From NCBI GenBank assembly GCA_003605175.1, contig QWDA01000002.1, positions 489,643 through 553,642 on the forward strand: DNA of 64,000 bases. The letters run 5' to 3'. A program made the position numbers and the translations under genes. Shown here one piece after another: positions 8,783-18,675 of the stretch. Position 1 is the stretch's first letter. The number at the start of each line of letters is the position of its first letter. The notes below the pieces were generated by a model, which did no database searches, was not told the origin of the DNA, and saw nothing but the letters and a program-made list of their open reading frames with translations. The DNA is from Paracoccaceae bacterium. Lineage in GTDB: Bacteria; Pseudomonadota; Alphaproteobacteria; Rhodobacterales; Rhodobacteraceae.

Positions 8783-9303
8783 CGATCCTCCGCCGCTTGC
8801 TGGACGGCCTCTACACCGCCTGCGGGGTGCTGGCCGCCCTGTTCCTGGTCGCGCTTCTGGTCATCATCGTGCTGCAGATGCTCGCGCGCTGGACCGGGGT
8901 GACCTTCCCCGGCGCGACCTCCTATGCGGGCTATTGCATGGCGGCCTCGTCCTTCCTCGCCTTCGCCTCGGCCCTGAACCGGGGGGCGCATATCCGGGTG
9001 GGGCTGCTTCTGACCGCGGTGGGACGGCACCGGCGCTGGCTGGAACTCTGGTGCTTCGCGATCGGCAGCGTGGCGGCGTGGTTTCTCGCGCGCTACATGG
9101 TCAACCTCGTCTCGTGGTCCTGGAAGCTGGGCGATGTGAGCCAGGGGCAGGACGCGACGCCCTTGTGGATCCCGCAGAGCCTCGTGGCCTTCGGCGCGGT
9201 CGTCTTCGCCATCGCGCTGACCGACCATCTCCTGCGCATCGTAGTGGCGGGCGATCACGGGATCGAGGCGGAGCTTGCCGGGGAGGACCAGCCCCATGCA
9301 TGA
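8779..9303 (+). CDS. dctQ: TRAP transporter small membrane subunit (DctQ)
   Basis: A 174-residue integral membrane protein with four predicted helices, at about residues 14-36, 50-65, 87-108 and 131-152. This is the size and layout of DctQ, which bridges receptor and large permease. The family-typical segment around VLQMLARWTGVTFPGATSYAGY is present. It overlaps the methyltransferase stop by 4 bp upstream and dctM by 8 bp downstream. The receptor gene of the same system is most probably the dctP at 6438. Confidence 0.9.
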   Translation: MTILRRLLDGLYTACGVLAALFLVALLVIIVLQMLARWTGVTFPGATSYAGYCMAASSFLAFASALNRGAHIRVGLLLTAVGRHRRWLELWCFAIGSVAAWFLARYMVNLVSWSWKLGDVSQGQDATPLWIPQSLVAFGAVVFAIALTDHLLRIVVAGDHGIEAELAGEDQPHA

Positions 9304-10609
9304 AGTCTATGCGATCACGATCTTCCTCTTCGTCCTGTTCCTCCTGCTCGGCACCGGCGTCTGGGTCGGCCTGGCGCTCCTGGGCGTCGCCTGGGTCGGC
9401 ATGGAGCTCTTCACCTCGCGGCCGGTGGGCGACGCGATGGCGACCGTGGTCTGGACGGCCTCGTCCTCCTGGACGCTGACCGCGCTGCCGATGTTCATCT
9501 GGATGGGGGAAATCCTTTACCGGACAAGGCTGTCCGAGGACATGTTCCGGGGGCTTTCCCCCTGGATGGCGCGGCTGCCGGGCGGGCTCATCCACACCAA
9601 TATCGTCGGCTGCACGGTCTTCGCCGCCGTCTCGGGCTCCTCGGCCGCCACGCTCACCACGGTGGGCAAGATGTCGGTGCCGGAGCTCCGGTCCCGGAAC
9701 TATCCCGAGCGGATGGTGATCGGCACGCTGGCCGGGGCCGCGACGCTCGGGCTGATGATCCCGCCCTCACTGACGCTGATCGTCTATGGCGTCACGGTGC
9801 GGGAATCCATCTCCAAGCTGTTCATGGCGGGGATCCTGCCGGGGCTCGTCCTGGCGCTGATGTTCATGGCCTATGTGGCGATTGCCGCGAAGCTCTCGAA
9901 GGGCTTCGACCCGAAGCCCGAGCCGGTGATGAGTTTCACCGAGAAGCTCAGGAACTCGCGTTTCCTGATCCCGGTGATCTGCCTGATCCTCGTGGTGATC
10001 GGCTCGATGTACCTGGGTTTCGCCACCGCCACCGAGGCGGCCTCCTTCGGGGTGATCGGTTCCCTGATCCTGGCGGGTTCGCAGGGTTCGCTCACCTGGT
10101 CCACCTTCACCGAGAGCCTGATGGGCGCGACCCGCACCTCGGCAATGATCGCGCTGATCCTGGCGGGGGCGGCGTTCCTGTCGCTGTCGATGGGCTTCAC
10201 CGGCCTGCCCCGCGGTCTCGCCGACCTGATCGCATCCTGGGACCTCTCCCGCTTCCAGCTCCTGATGGCGCTTCTCGTGTTCTACATCGTGCTCGGCTGT
10301 TTCCTCGACGGGATCTCGTCGGTGGTCCTCACCATGGCGGTGGTCGAACCGATGATCCGCCAGGCGGGGATCGACATCGTCTGGTTCGGGATCTTCATCG
10401 TGGTGGTGGTCGAGATGGCGCAGATCACCCCGCCCATAGGCTTCAACCTCTTCGTGCTCCAGGGCATGACCGGGCACGAGATGAGCTTTATCGCCCGCGC
10501 GGCGGTGCCGATGTTCCTGATCATGGTGGTCATGGTCTTCGTGCTGATCGCCTTCCCCGATCTCGCGACCTGGCTTCCGGAGAACATCCGGCAGCGGCCG
10601 GGGGGGTGA
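9296..10609 (+). CDS. dctM: TRAP transporter large permease subunit (DctM)
   Basis: A 437-residue permease of the DctM family, with about a dozen transmembrane helices. It includes the conserved loop GCTVFAAVSGSSAATLTTVG and the paired helix signatures SLTLIVYGV and ITPPIGFNLFVLQG. It performs sodium-driven import of the ligand delivered by the periplasmic receptor. The start ATG lies inside the end of dctQ with GGGGAGGA upstream. It is the last gene of the operon, and a REP-like hairpin follows directly after the stop. Confidence 0.92.
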   Translation: MHEVYAITIFLFVLFLLLGTGVWVGLALLGVAWVGMELFTSRPVGDAMATVVWTASSSWTLTALPMFIWMGEILYRTRLSEDMFRGLSPWMARLPGGLIHTNIVGCTVFAAVSGSSAATLTTVGKMSVPELRSRNYPERMVIGTLAGAATLGLMIPPSLTLIVYGVTVRESISKLFMAGILPGLVLALMFMAYVAIAAKLSKGFDPKPEPVMSFTEKLRNSRFLIPVICLILVVIGSMYLGFATATEAASFGVIGSLILAGSQGSLTWSTFTESLMGATRTSAMIALILAGAAFLSLSMGFTGLPRGLADLIASWDLSRFQLLMALLVFYIVLGCFLDGISSVVLTMAVVEPMIRQAGIDIVWFGIFIVVVVEMAQITPPIGFNLFVLQGMTGHEMSFIARAAVPMFLIMVVMVFVLIAFPDLATWLPENIRQRPGG

Positions 10610-10612
10610 GCC

Positions 10613-10680
10613 CCGGTCCGGCGCAGCCAGCGAAACGTCCGATGGACGTTTCGGGCGCGAACGCGCGGGACGCGCAGGGC
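10613..10680. repeat. REP-like extragenic element with perfect hairpin (copy A)
   Basis: Directly after the dctM stop comes AGCCCCGGTCC, and then a perfect 10-bp inverted repeat, CGAAACGTCC at 10631-10640 and GGACGTTTCG at 10644-10653, with a 3-nt loop GAT. The hairpin is followed by GCGCGAACGC. A similar arrangement occurs after another stop codon at 62578. It could act as a transcript-stabilising 3' structure; no U-tract follows, so it is not a classical terminator. Confidence 0.6.
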
Positions 10681-10718
10681 GGGAGTAGCCGTCTTTCGGC
10701 CCCAACCAAGCGCGAGTC

Positions 10719-10852
10719 GGGCGAGCGCCTGCCCGTCGGATGGCGCCGCAACGGTTTTCATATCACTTTATGGTGCCACCCGTCTCCGACCTCGACGGTC
10801 CCCGCAAACGTCACCAGAGCGCCAGCCCGCCGGAACGGGCAAGCGCTCGCCC
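10719..10852. repeat. 18-bp inverted repeat flanking an AT-richer spacer
   Basis: GGGCGAGCGCCTGCCCGT at 10719-10736 and its near-complement ACGGGCAAGCGCTCGCCC at 10835-10852 (one mismatch) enclose 98 bp containing a relatively AT-rich patch near 10755-10775. No gene is visible in 10610-10913. The structure could fold into a long stem in RNA or be the remnant of a small mobile element. Confidence 0.5.
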
Positions 10853-10913
10853 GGCGCCTTCGGCGCTATTCGGGCGGGGCACGACTTGCATCCGTGACTG
10901 CGGAATCTCCGCG

Positions 10914-11474
10914 CTAGATATCCTGACCCTCGACCTGCCGTTCGAGACGGTCGATGTTCTCCTCGAGCCCCTCGCGCGCCGGGTAGATCCGCTGCACTTC
11001 GCGGTAGGCTGCGAGCGCGCCCTGCTTGTCGCCCAGATCCTCGAGAATCAGTGCCAGCCCCGCGAGCGCCCCGAAATGCCGGGGATTGCGGGCGAGAACC
11101 TGGCGGATATCCCCGAGCGAGGGCCCGAACAGCCCGGCCTGGAAATAGGCGGTCGCACGGGCGTTGTAGCCCTCCGCGAACTCCGGCGCGTGGTCGATCA
11201 GCGCGGTGAAATGCTCGATGGCAAGCTGCGGATCACCCGCCTCCAGCGCCTCGCGCCCGCGCTGCAACAGAAGATCCATCGAGGGCGAGCCCGATTGCGA
11301 CCATTCCTGCCAGATCTTTTCCTCGATCGCCGAGGCGGCCGGCTCCTCGGCCCGAGACAAGGCGCTGAAGAGGTCGTCGAGATCCTGCTCCTGCGCCACC
11401 GCCGCCAGCGCCGCGAGGACCCCGAGCAAGAATGCCGTAACGAGACGTTTGAACCTTTGAGGCAGGATGGTCAT
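10914..11474 (-). CDS. TPR-repeat protein, exported
   Basis: A 186-residue protein. Residues 8-28 form a hydrophobic signal peptide ending in AALAAVAQEQD, so export to the periplasm is likely. Residues about 68-180 hold tandem tetratricopeptide-like helices with the usual small and aromatic positions (ALEAGDPQLAIEHFTALI, EGYNARATAYFQAG, FGALAGLALILEDLGD). Such proteins are scaffolds and no enzymatic role is implied. The start has only a weak ribosome binding site. The divergent SCP2-like gene starts 69 bp away. Confidence 0.8.
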   Translation of the reverse strand: MTILPQRFKRLVTAFLLGVLAALAAVAQEQDLDDLFSALSRAEEPAASAIEEKIWQEWSQSGSPSMDLLLQRGREALEAGDPQLAIEHFTALIDHAPEFAEGYNARATAYFQAGLFGPSLGDIRQVLARNPRHFGALAGLALILEDLGDKQGALAAYREVQRIYPAREGLEENIDRLERQVEGQDI

Positions 11475-11543
11475 AACGGGCACAATAGGGATCGGTACGA
11501 AAAAATCACCCCTCCCCGGATCACGAAATACGGAGACTTGCAG

Positions 11544-11831
11544 ATGAGCGACGTGGTTGAGGCGGCGGTGGCCGCGCTGAGCGAAAAGATGTCGGGCGGC
11601 TTCGACGGCACGGCGAAATTCGTGATCGAGGGCGAAGGCGCCATCGTGGTCGACGGCGCGGGCGTCCATGCCGGCGACGACGACGCCGACGTTACGCTCA
11701 CCGCCGATACCGACACGTTCCAGGCGATCCTCTCGGGCGATCTCGACCCGGCCGGCGCCTTCATGTCGGGCCGGCTCAAGATCGACGGCGACATGGGCGC
11801 CGCGATGCGGCTCGGCTCGGCACTGGCCTAG
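11544..11831 (+). CDS. SCP2 sterol-binding-like domain protein
   Basis: A 95-residue single-domain protein resembling the SCP2 lipid-carrier fold. It has the family-typical run of acidic turn plus strand (VVDGAGVHAGDDDADVTLTAD), then FQAILSGDLDPAGAFMSGRLKIDGDMGAAMRL, which is the characteristic C-terminal lipid-binding half. It binds hydrophobic ligands in related proteins. CGGAGA lies about 8 bases before the ATG. The hydrolase gene starts 9 bp after its stop, so the two are probably cotranscribed. Confidence 0.85.
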   Translation: MSDVVEAAVAALSEKMSGGFDGTAKFVIEGEGAIVVDGAGVHAGDDDADVTLTADTDTFQAILSGDLDPAGAFMSGRLKIDGDMGAAMRLGSALA

Positions 11832-11840
11832 GCCGGAGCC

Positions 11841-12809
11841 TTGCAGGAGGCCCCGTTCCACGCCGACCTGGCCGACGGGCCAGAGGGCGGCCGGGCCGTC
11901 TGGCTCGCCGCGCGCGACGGGGTGCGGATCCGTGCGGGGCTCTGGCCGGGCAGCGGCGCGGCGGGCACGGTCTTCCTGCTCCCGGGCCGCTGCGAATATA
12001 TCGAGAAATACGGCCGCACCGCGCGCGATATCGCCGCAAGGGGCCATGCCACGCTCACGCTGGACTGGCGCGGCCAGGGGCTTGCCGACCGGCTCCTGAA
12101 GGATCCCTGTATCGGCCATGTGCGCCGTTTCTCCGACTACCAGCTCGATGTCGCCGCGCTGACCGACTTCGCCGCCGCGGAAGGCCTGCCCAGGCCCTGG
12201 GTGCTGCTCGCCCATTCGATGGGTGGCTGCATCGGGCTCCGGACCCTGATCGAGGGCAGCCCCTTCGCCGCCGCCGCCTTCAGCGCGCCGATGTGGGGGA
12301 TCCGCGTCGGCCCCGAGATGGAAACCCTCGCCAGATTCGTGCCGGTCCTCGCCGCGCGGCTTGGATTCGGCAACCGCCGCACCCCCACGACGGGCGCGCC
12401 CTCCTACCTCCTCGACACCCCGTTCGAGGACAACATGCTCACCACCGATCCCGAGATGTGGGCCTATATGGTGGCCCAGACCCGGGAGGTCGAACGCTTC
12501 CGCCTGGGCGGGCCCAGCCTCAATTGGCTGGCCGAGGCGCTGGCCGAGTGCCGCTGGCTGACCCGCGCGCCCCGCCCGGACCAGCCGGCTCACGCGAGTG
12601 TGGGCGCGCGGGAGCGGATCGTCCTCGGCGAGGTCGTGGAAAGCATGATGAAACCCTGGACCCGGGGCAGCTTTACCCGCGTGCCCGGCGCCGAGCACGA
12701 GCTCCTGATGGAGAAGCCGGCTACCCGAACCGCCTTTCTCGACCGGGCTTTCGCGACCTTCGCGCAGGCCACTCAGGCCCCGTCGCGCCAGGGCCTGAGC
12801 AACGCGTAG
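11841..12809 (+). CDS. alpha/beta hydrolase, lysophospholipase (PldB-like)
   Basis: A 322-residue alpha/beta hydrolase. The nucleophile elbow is AHSMGG with S126, the oxyanion region is LLPGRCEYIEKYG near residue 50, and the catalytic histidine is probably H286 in GAEHELLME. These match the monoacylglycerol lipase/PldB family. The usual acidic triad residue is expected in the segment VGARERIVLG near 254-263, where only E258 is available, so a Glu would have to stand in for Asp. TTG is used as start with CGGAG upstream. The 3' end overlaps the convergent panE-like gene by 37 bp. Confidence 0.8.
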   Translation: MQEAPFHADLADGPEGGRAVWLAARDGVRIRAGLWPGSGAAGTVFLLPGRCEYIEKYGRTARDIAARGHATLTLDWRGQGLADRLLKDPCIGHVRRFSDYQLDVAALTDFAAAEGLPRPWVLLAHSMGGCIGLRTLIEGSPFAAAAFSAPMWGIRVGPEMETLARFVPVLAARLGFGNRRTPTTGAPSYLLDTPFEDNMLTTDPEMWAYMVAQTREVERFRLGGPSLNWLAEALAECRWLTRAPRPDQPAHASVGARERIVLGEVVESMMKPWTRGSFTRVPGAEHELLMEKPATRTAFLDRAFATFAQATQAPSRQGLSNA

Positions 12810-13690
12810 AGCGTCTCCGACGCCGAGACATCCACCCCGAGCGCCCTGCCCCGCCGCGCCACCGCACCGCAGATATGATCGATCTCGAGCGCACGTCCTT
12901 CCTCGAGATCATGCGCCGTGGAAGTGCGGCCTTCCTCCGGCAGGACCTCCAGGAAAAGCGTCATGCAGTCCTCGACCAGATCCGCGCCCAGGGCCACGCC
13001 CGTGGCCGCGCCCACCGCGCGGACCTCCTCCATCAGCCGCCGCACCAGCGCCACCGCTTCGGGGTGGGTGCGCAGCACACCGAAGCGTTTGCGGGTGCCC
13101 GCCGTGATGCTCGACATGGCGTTGAAGAGAACGAACTTGGTCCAGAGATCGACCCGGACGTCGGGATGGTCGGGCGCCTCGATCCCGGCGCCCCGGAGCC
13201 GCGCGATGATATCCGCAACCCCGGCCTGCCCGCCGTCCAGCGTGCCGATGGTGAAGCCCCGCGGCGCGCCGTAGCGGGTGATGACGCCCGGCGCGGTGAT
13301 ATTGGCGAAGAACCGCGCCACGCCGATCAGCGCGTGGTTCTCGCCGAAGGCGCCGGCCAGCATGTCGGGCGCGTCGACGCCGTTCTGGAACGGCAAGACC
13401 CGCGTCCCCGGCCCCACCACGGGCGCGACCTGGGCGATCGCATCGGCGAGCTGATGCGCCTTCACCGCCATCACCACCACGTCCGGCGCCCCGAGCGCGG
13501 CGGGATCGTCGGTCGCCACATGGGGCCGCACGGTGAGGTCGCCATCGGGGTCGATCAGCCGGAGCCCCGCCGCACGGATCGCCTGAAGCTGCGCGCCGCG
13601 CGCGAGGAGCGACACCTCCTCGCCCGCCGCGATCAGCCGCGCCGCCAGATAGCCGCCGATCCCGCCCGCACCCACGATCGCAAATCGCAT
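12773..13690 (-). CDS. 2-dehydropantoate 2-reductase (ketopantoate reductase family)
   Basis: A 305-residue NADPH-dependent reductase. The N-terminal Rossmann site MRFAIVGAGGIGGYLAARLI has GxGxxG at 7-12. Conserved K77 (VVVMAVKAHQ) and N103 (FQNGVD) match the cofactor and substrate positions of PanE. The C-terminal helical domain begins at VDLWTKFVLFNAMSSITA, which carries the catalytic-type lysine, and ends with the DLEEGRALEID signature. It would reduce ketopantoate for coenzyme A synthesis, but many PanE paralogues act on other 2-keto acids. The gene is convergent with the hydrolase. Confidence 0.88.
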   Translation of the reverse strand: MRFAIVGAGGIGGYLAARLIAAGEEVSLLARGAQLQAIRAAGLRLIDPDGDLTVRPHVATDDPAALGAPDVVVMAVKAHQLADAIAQVAPVVGPGTRVLPFQNGVDAPDMLAGAFGENHALIGVARFFANITAPGVITRYGAPRGFTIGTLDGGQAGVADIIARLRGAGIEAPDHPDVRVDLWTKFVLFNAMSSITAGTRKRFGVLRTHPEAVALVRRLMEEVRAVGAATGVALGADLVEDCMTLFLEVLPEEGRTSTAHDLEEGRALEIDHICGAVARRGRALGVDVSASETLYALLRPWRDGA

Positions 13691-13789
13691 CCCATCGCTC
13701 CTTCCTGCCCCGCGCCCCCGCTCTTTGGGTCGGGAAATCCCGGGGAATCCGGCGCGTCAGCGCCGGGCGGGGCAGAGCCCCTCCACATC

Positions 13790-14284
13790 TCAGATCCGCT
13801 GCAGCAGCGCCCAGATCAGCGCCATCACGCTCGGATAGAAGGTCGCCGCAAAGCCGAAGGCGCGCAAGGGCGGTGCCCGGTGATAGCCGATCCAGAAGGC
13901 GAGCCGGGCGAGCGCGAAGCCGCAGCCCAGGGCCACCGCGATGCCGGGGCCGGAGATGCCGAGGAGATAGGCCACGGGCGGCCAGAGACACAGCGCCAGC
14001 ACCAGCTGCTCGACGGTGTTCTGCAGAACCCGCATGTCGATCTCCCCCGGCGACCCGGCCGCGAAGGCCTCGCCGTCGATGGTCGCGTCGTCGAAGAAGC
14101 GCCGCTGGGCCAGCCGGCCGATCATCAGCGCGAGCACGATCCCGGGGCCGAGAAAGGCGAAGGCAAGGGCCGGCAAAAGCGAGAAGACCGGCAGGACGAT
14201 CAGCGCCGTACCGACCCAGATCAGCGCTGCGCCCCACAGTGCTCCCGCCGCCATGCCGGCCGCGATTGAGGTGCGCTTCGTCAT
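13790..14284 (-). CDS. MAPEG family membrane protein
   Basis: A 164-residue integral membrane protein with four hydrophobic helices. The MAPEG signature is visible in the second half: LQNTVEQLVLALCL (about 86-99) and then RLAFWIGYHRAPPLRAFGF (about 126-144). The family includes membrane glutathione S-transferases and leukotriene-related enzymes; bacterial members are mostly uncharacterised. The VOC-family gene lies 6 bp upstream in the same direction. Confidence 0.85.
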   Translation of the reverse strand: MTKRTSIAAGMAAGALWGAALIWVGTALIVLPVFSLLPALAFAFLGPGIVLALMIGRLAQRRFFDDATIDGEAFAAGSPGEIDMRVLQNTVEQLVLALCLWPPVAYLLGISGPGIAVALGCGFALARLAFWIGYHRAPPLRAFGFAATFYPSVMALIWALLQRI

Positions 14285-14290
14285 CGCCCG

Positions 14291-14674
14291 TCAGCCGCCG
14301 TGAAACACCGCTTCGACATTGTTGCCGTCATGATCGAGCACGAAGGCGCCGTAATAGTTCGGATGGTAGATCGGCCGCAGCCCCGGCTTGCCGTTATCCG
14401 TGCCGCCAGCCTTCAGCGCCGCCGCATGGAACGCATCGACCTCGTCGCGCGACTTGGCGGCGAAGGCGATATGAACCGCCGAGACCGGCTCCCGACCGGT
14501 GCCGATCCAGAATTCCGGCTTGTCCGCGCCGAAGCCCGCATGGGCGCCGTGCCCGCCGGTCATCTCCTCGGTCACTTCCATCAGCAGCGTATGGCCGAGC
14601 GGCGCCAGCGCCTGTTCGTAGAACGCCTTCGAGGCCGCCAGGTCGCGTACCGGATATCCCACATGGTCGATCAT
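14291..14674 (-). CDS. VOC (glyoxalase/bleomycin resistance) family protein
   Basis: A 127-residue vicinal-oxygen-chelate fold protein with two beta-alpha-beta-beta-beta halves. It begins MIDHVGYPVRDLAASKAFYE, which provides the first metal ligand (H4), and ends with YGAFVLDHDGNNVEAVFH, where the terminal acidic ligand lies in NNVEAV (second half). A second metal histidine is likely in VSAVHIAFAA. Members act as isomerases, dioxygenases or resistance proteins; the substrate is unknown. It is likely cotranscribed with the MAPEG gene. Confidence 0.88.
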   Translation of the reverse strand: MIDHVGYPVRDLAASKAFYEQALAPLGHTLLMEVTEEMTGGHGAHAGFGADKPEFWIGTGREPVSAVHIAFAAKSRDEVDAFHAAALKAGGTDNGKPGLRPIYHPNYYGAFVLDHDGNNVEAVFHGG

Positions 14675-14738
14675 AGCGCCCTCCCCTGGCCGTTCGACGC
14701 GAGCCTAGCTGCATCGGTCCGGAGCGGCAATCGCCGCG

Positions 14739-15392
14739 CTATTTGCGGTTCGCGCCGCCAAGCGCCGTGGTGAGCCCGAGCCCGATATAGAGCATTCCGC
14801 TCACATAGCGCTCGAAGGCCTGCCAGCCCCGGCTCCGTTTCAGCCAGCCACCCGCAGTGCCCGCCGCCATCGCGTAACAGCCATCCGTCATCAGCCCCAC
14901 GCCGACGAAGATCATCCCCAGAACGGTGATCTGTGTGGCGATATGGCCGCGCGTCGGATCGACGAATTGCGGTAGAAAGGCGAGGAAGAAGAGCGCCGTC
15001 TTGGGGTTCAGGAGGTTCACGACGAAGCCGTCGCGGAAGAGCCGGCGGTAGCGGTGCCGCGCGGGCGCCGCCAGCGCTTCGTCGGTCGCGACGTCGGAGC
15101 CAAGGAGTTTCCTCAGCCCGAGCCAGATCAGATAGGCGGCACCGGCGTATTTCACGACCGAGAAGGCCAGCGCCGAGGAGGCGAGGATCGCCGAAAGCCC
15201 GAGCGCCGCCGCGAGGACATGGACGAGCGTCGCGGTGTGGATGCCCAGATCCGACACGATCCCGGCCCGCCGTCCCTGCTCGATCGAGCGGCCGATGATG
15301 AAGAGGACCGCCGGACCGGGGATCAAAAGGAGCGCCAGGGCGGCGCCCGTGAAGATCCAGAGATTGGCCGCGCTCGGCAGTACGATGTCCAT
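14739..15392 (-). CDS. LysE/RhtB family amino acid exporter
   Basis: A 217-residue inner membrane protein with six predicted helices. The LysE signature is LLLIPGPAVLFIIGRSIEQG (about 21-40) and a second family segment is NPKTALFFLAFLPQFVD (about 138-154). These proteins export basic or neutral amino acids or homoserine lactones. The start was chosen at the ATG with AGGAGG eight bases upstream. The gene ends 64 bp from the VOC gene and begins 68 bp from the mutase stop. Confidence 0.9.
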   Translation of the reverse strand: MDIVLPSAANLWIFTGAALALLLIPGPAVLFIIGRSIEQGRRAGIVSDLGIHTATLVHVLAAALGLSAILASSALAFSVVKYAGAAYLIWLGLRKLLGSDVATDEALAAPARHRYRRLFRDGFVVNLLNPKTALFFLAFLPQFVDPTRGHIATQITVLGMIFVGVGLMTDGCYAMAAGTAGGWLKRSRGWQAFERYVSGMLYIGLGLTTALGGANRK

Positions 15393-15460
15393 TTGGGTTC
15401 CCTCCTGCAATCCGACCCGCCGAGCAATCCCGGCACCGGCCGGGAAGTCAAGCGGGCCGG

Positions 15461-17577
<2,117 letters not shown>

Positions 17578-17581
<4 letters not shown>

Positions 17582-18675
17582 CGCGTCTTCCCCGGCTTCG
17601 TTTGCGTCTTCGTTTTCGCGCCGCGCCATCCTATATCTTGCGGTAGAGGAGACCCGATGCGCGCATTTCCATTCGTTTTCACGGTTCTCGCGGCCGCCCT
17701 TGCCGCCACCGGCCCGGCCCGGCCCGACGACGCGCCGGATCCGGTCGCCGCCTGGCAGGCCGACCCGACCGCCATCGTCGACGCGGCGGGGATCGACCTC
17801 GAGGCGTTCCGCTGGATCGCGCGGCCCATCGTCGTCTTCGCCGACACGCCGGCCGATCCGCGCTTCCGCGAGCAGGTCGACCTTCTGACCTCCCGGCCCG
17901 GCGAACTTGTCGAGCGCGACGTGATCGTGATCGTCGATACCGACCCGGCGGGCCGCTCGGCGGTGCGCCAGAAGCTCCGCCCCCGCGGCTTCATGCTCGC
18001 GCTGATCGGCAAGGACGGCGGCGTGAAGCTGAGGAAGCCCTTCCCCTGGGATGTGCGCGAACTCAGCCGCTCGATCGACAAGATGCCGCTCCGCCAGGAC
18101 GAGCTCCGCGCCCGCCGCGCGGCCGAGTAACGCCCTGCCGCGCAATTGAAATCTTTACGCCCGGGCCCTATGTTATGGATATGAACGCCATGGTGCGCGC
18201 GATGAGGAAGGACCTCGACCAGCCTGAAAAGTCGCCGGAACGCCCGATCAGCGGCGATTTCTGAGCCGGGCGCCGGGACCCCCAGTACAGCATTGATCGA
18301 CACGACGGCGCGGACGCCTTCCTCGCGGACATCGGTGACCAGATACGTCACGATCCAGCCCAGTGCGATGATCGTCCCGCCGACCAACCCGGTCGCGGCG
18401 GTTTCGACCTTCACGCCGAAGACAGACAGGAGGCTCCAGGCCAGCAATACGCCAAGCGCCAGAAGCGGCGCGAAGACCAACGATACCCGCCCGCAGGACT
18501 GCCGCAGCAGCGGCGGAATGATCGCAAGGTAGAGCGCAAACGCGAGACCGAACACGATCCAGGCCACGACCACTGCCGAAACTCCGCCGCCGAGCCCGCT
18601 CACGGCGAAGGCACCCCCGAAGGCAAGGGCCAGCAGCGACAGAACCGCCAGGTCGATCTCGCGGTGCCCACTCAC
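17578..18675 (-). CDS. putative four-helix membrane protein, 3' boundary uncertain
   Basis: The open frame starts with GTG overlapping the pccA stop (GTGA) and runs to a stop that overlaps the mutase start (ATGA). Only the first 120-130 codons look coding. They encode four hydrophobic helices (about residues 8-26, 32-52, 63-85 and 94-112) ending near [16 protein letters not shown]. After about 18280 the translation becomes rich in Arg and Ser, and it is entirely antisense to the DUF4174 gene from 18130 down. Either the true gene is a short membrane protein whose stop was lost by a frameshift, or the antisense overlap is real. Treat the coordinates as the open frame, not as a proven product. 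Confidence 0.4.
17657..18130 (+). CDS. DUF4174 domain protein, exported
   Basis: A 157-residue protein with an N-terminal signal peptide (hydrophobic residues 4-20, then [10 protein letters not shown]). The remainder matches the DUF4174 pattern: a strand [19 protein letters not shown], a middle [12 protein letters not shown] and an end [24 protein letters not shown]. The fold is thioredoxin-like but no CxxC is present. The function is unknown. It is divergent from methylmalonyl-CoA mutase, with 75 bp between start codons. An open frame on the opposite strand covers it completely. Confidence 0.85.
   Translation: MRAFPFVFTVLAAALAATGPARPDDAPDPVAAWQADPTAIVDAAGIDLEAFRWIARPIVVFADTPADPRFREQVDLLTSRPGELVERDVIVIVDTDPAGRSAVRQKLRPRGFMLALIGKDGGVKLRKPFPWDVRELSRSIDKMPLRQDELRARRAAE

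Noticed and set aside
18177..18263. A 29-codon plus-strand frame after the DUF4174 gene with GC-ending codons
   Set aside because: No ribosome binding site and no similarity; too short to support.
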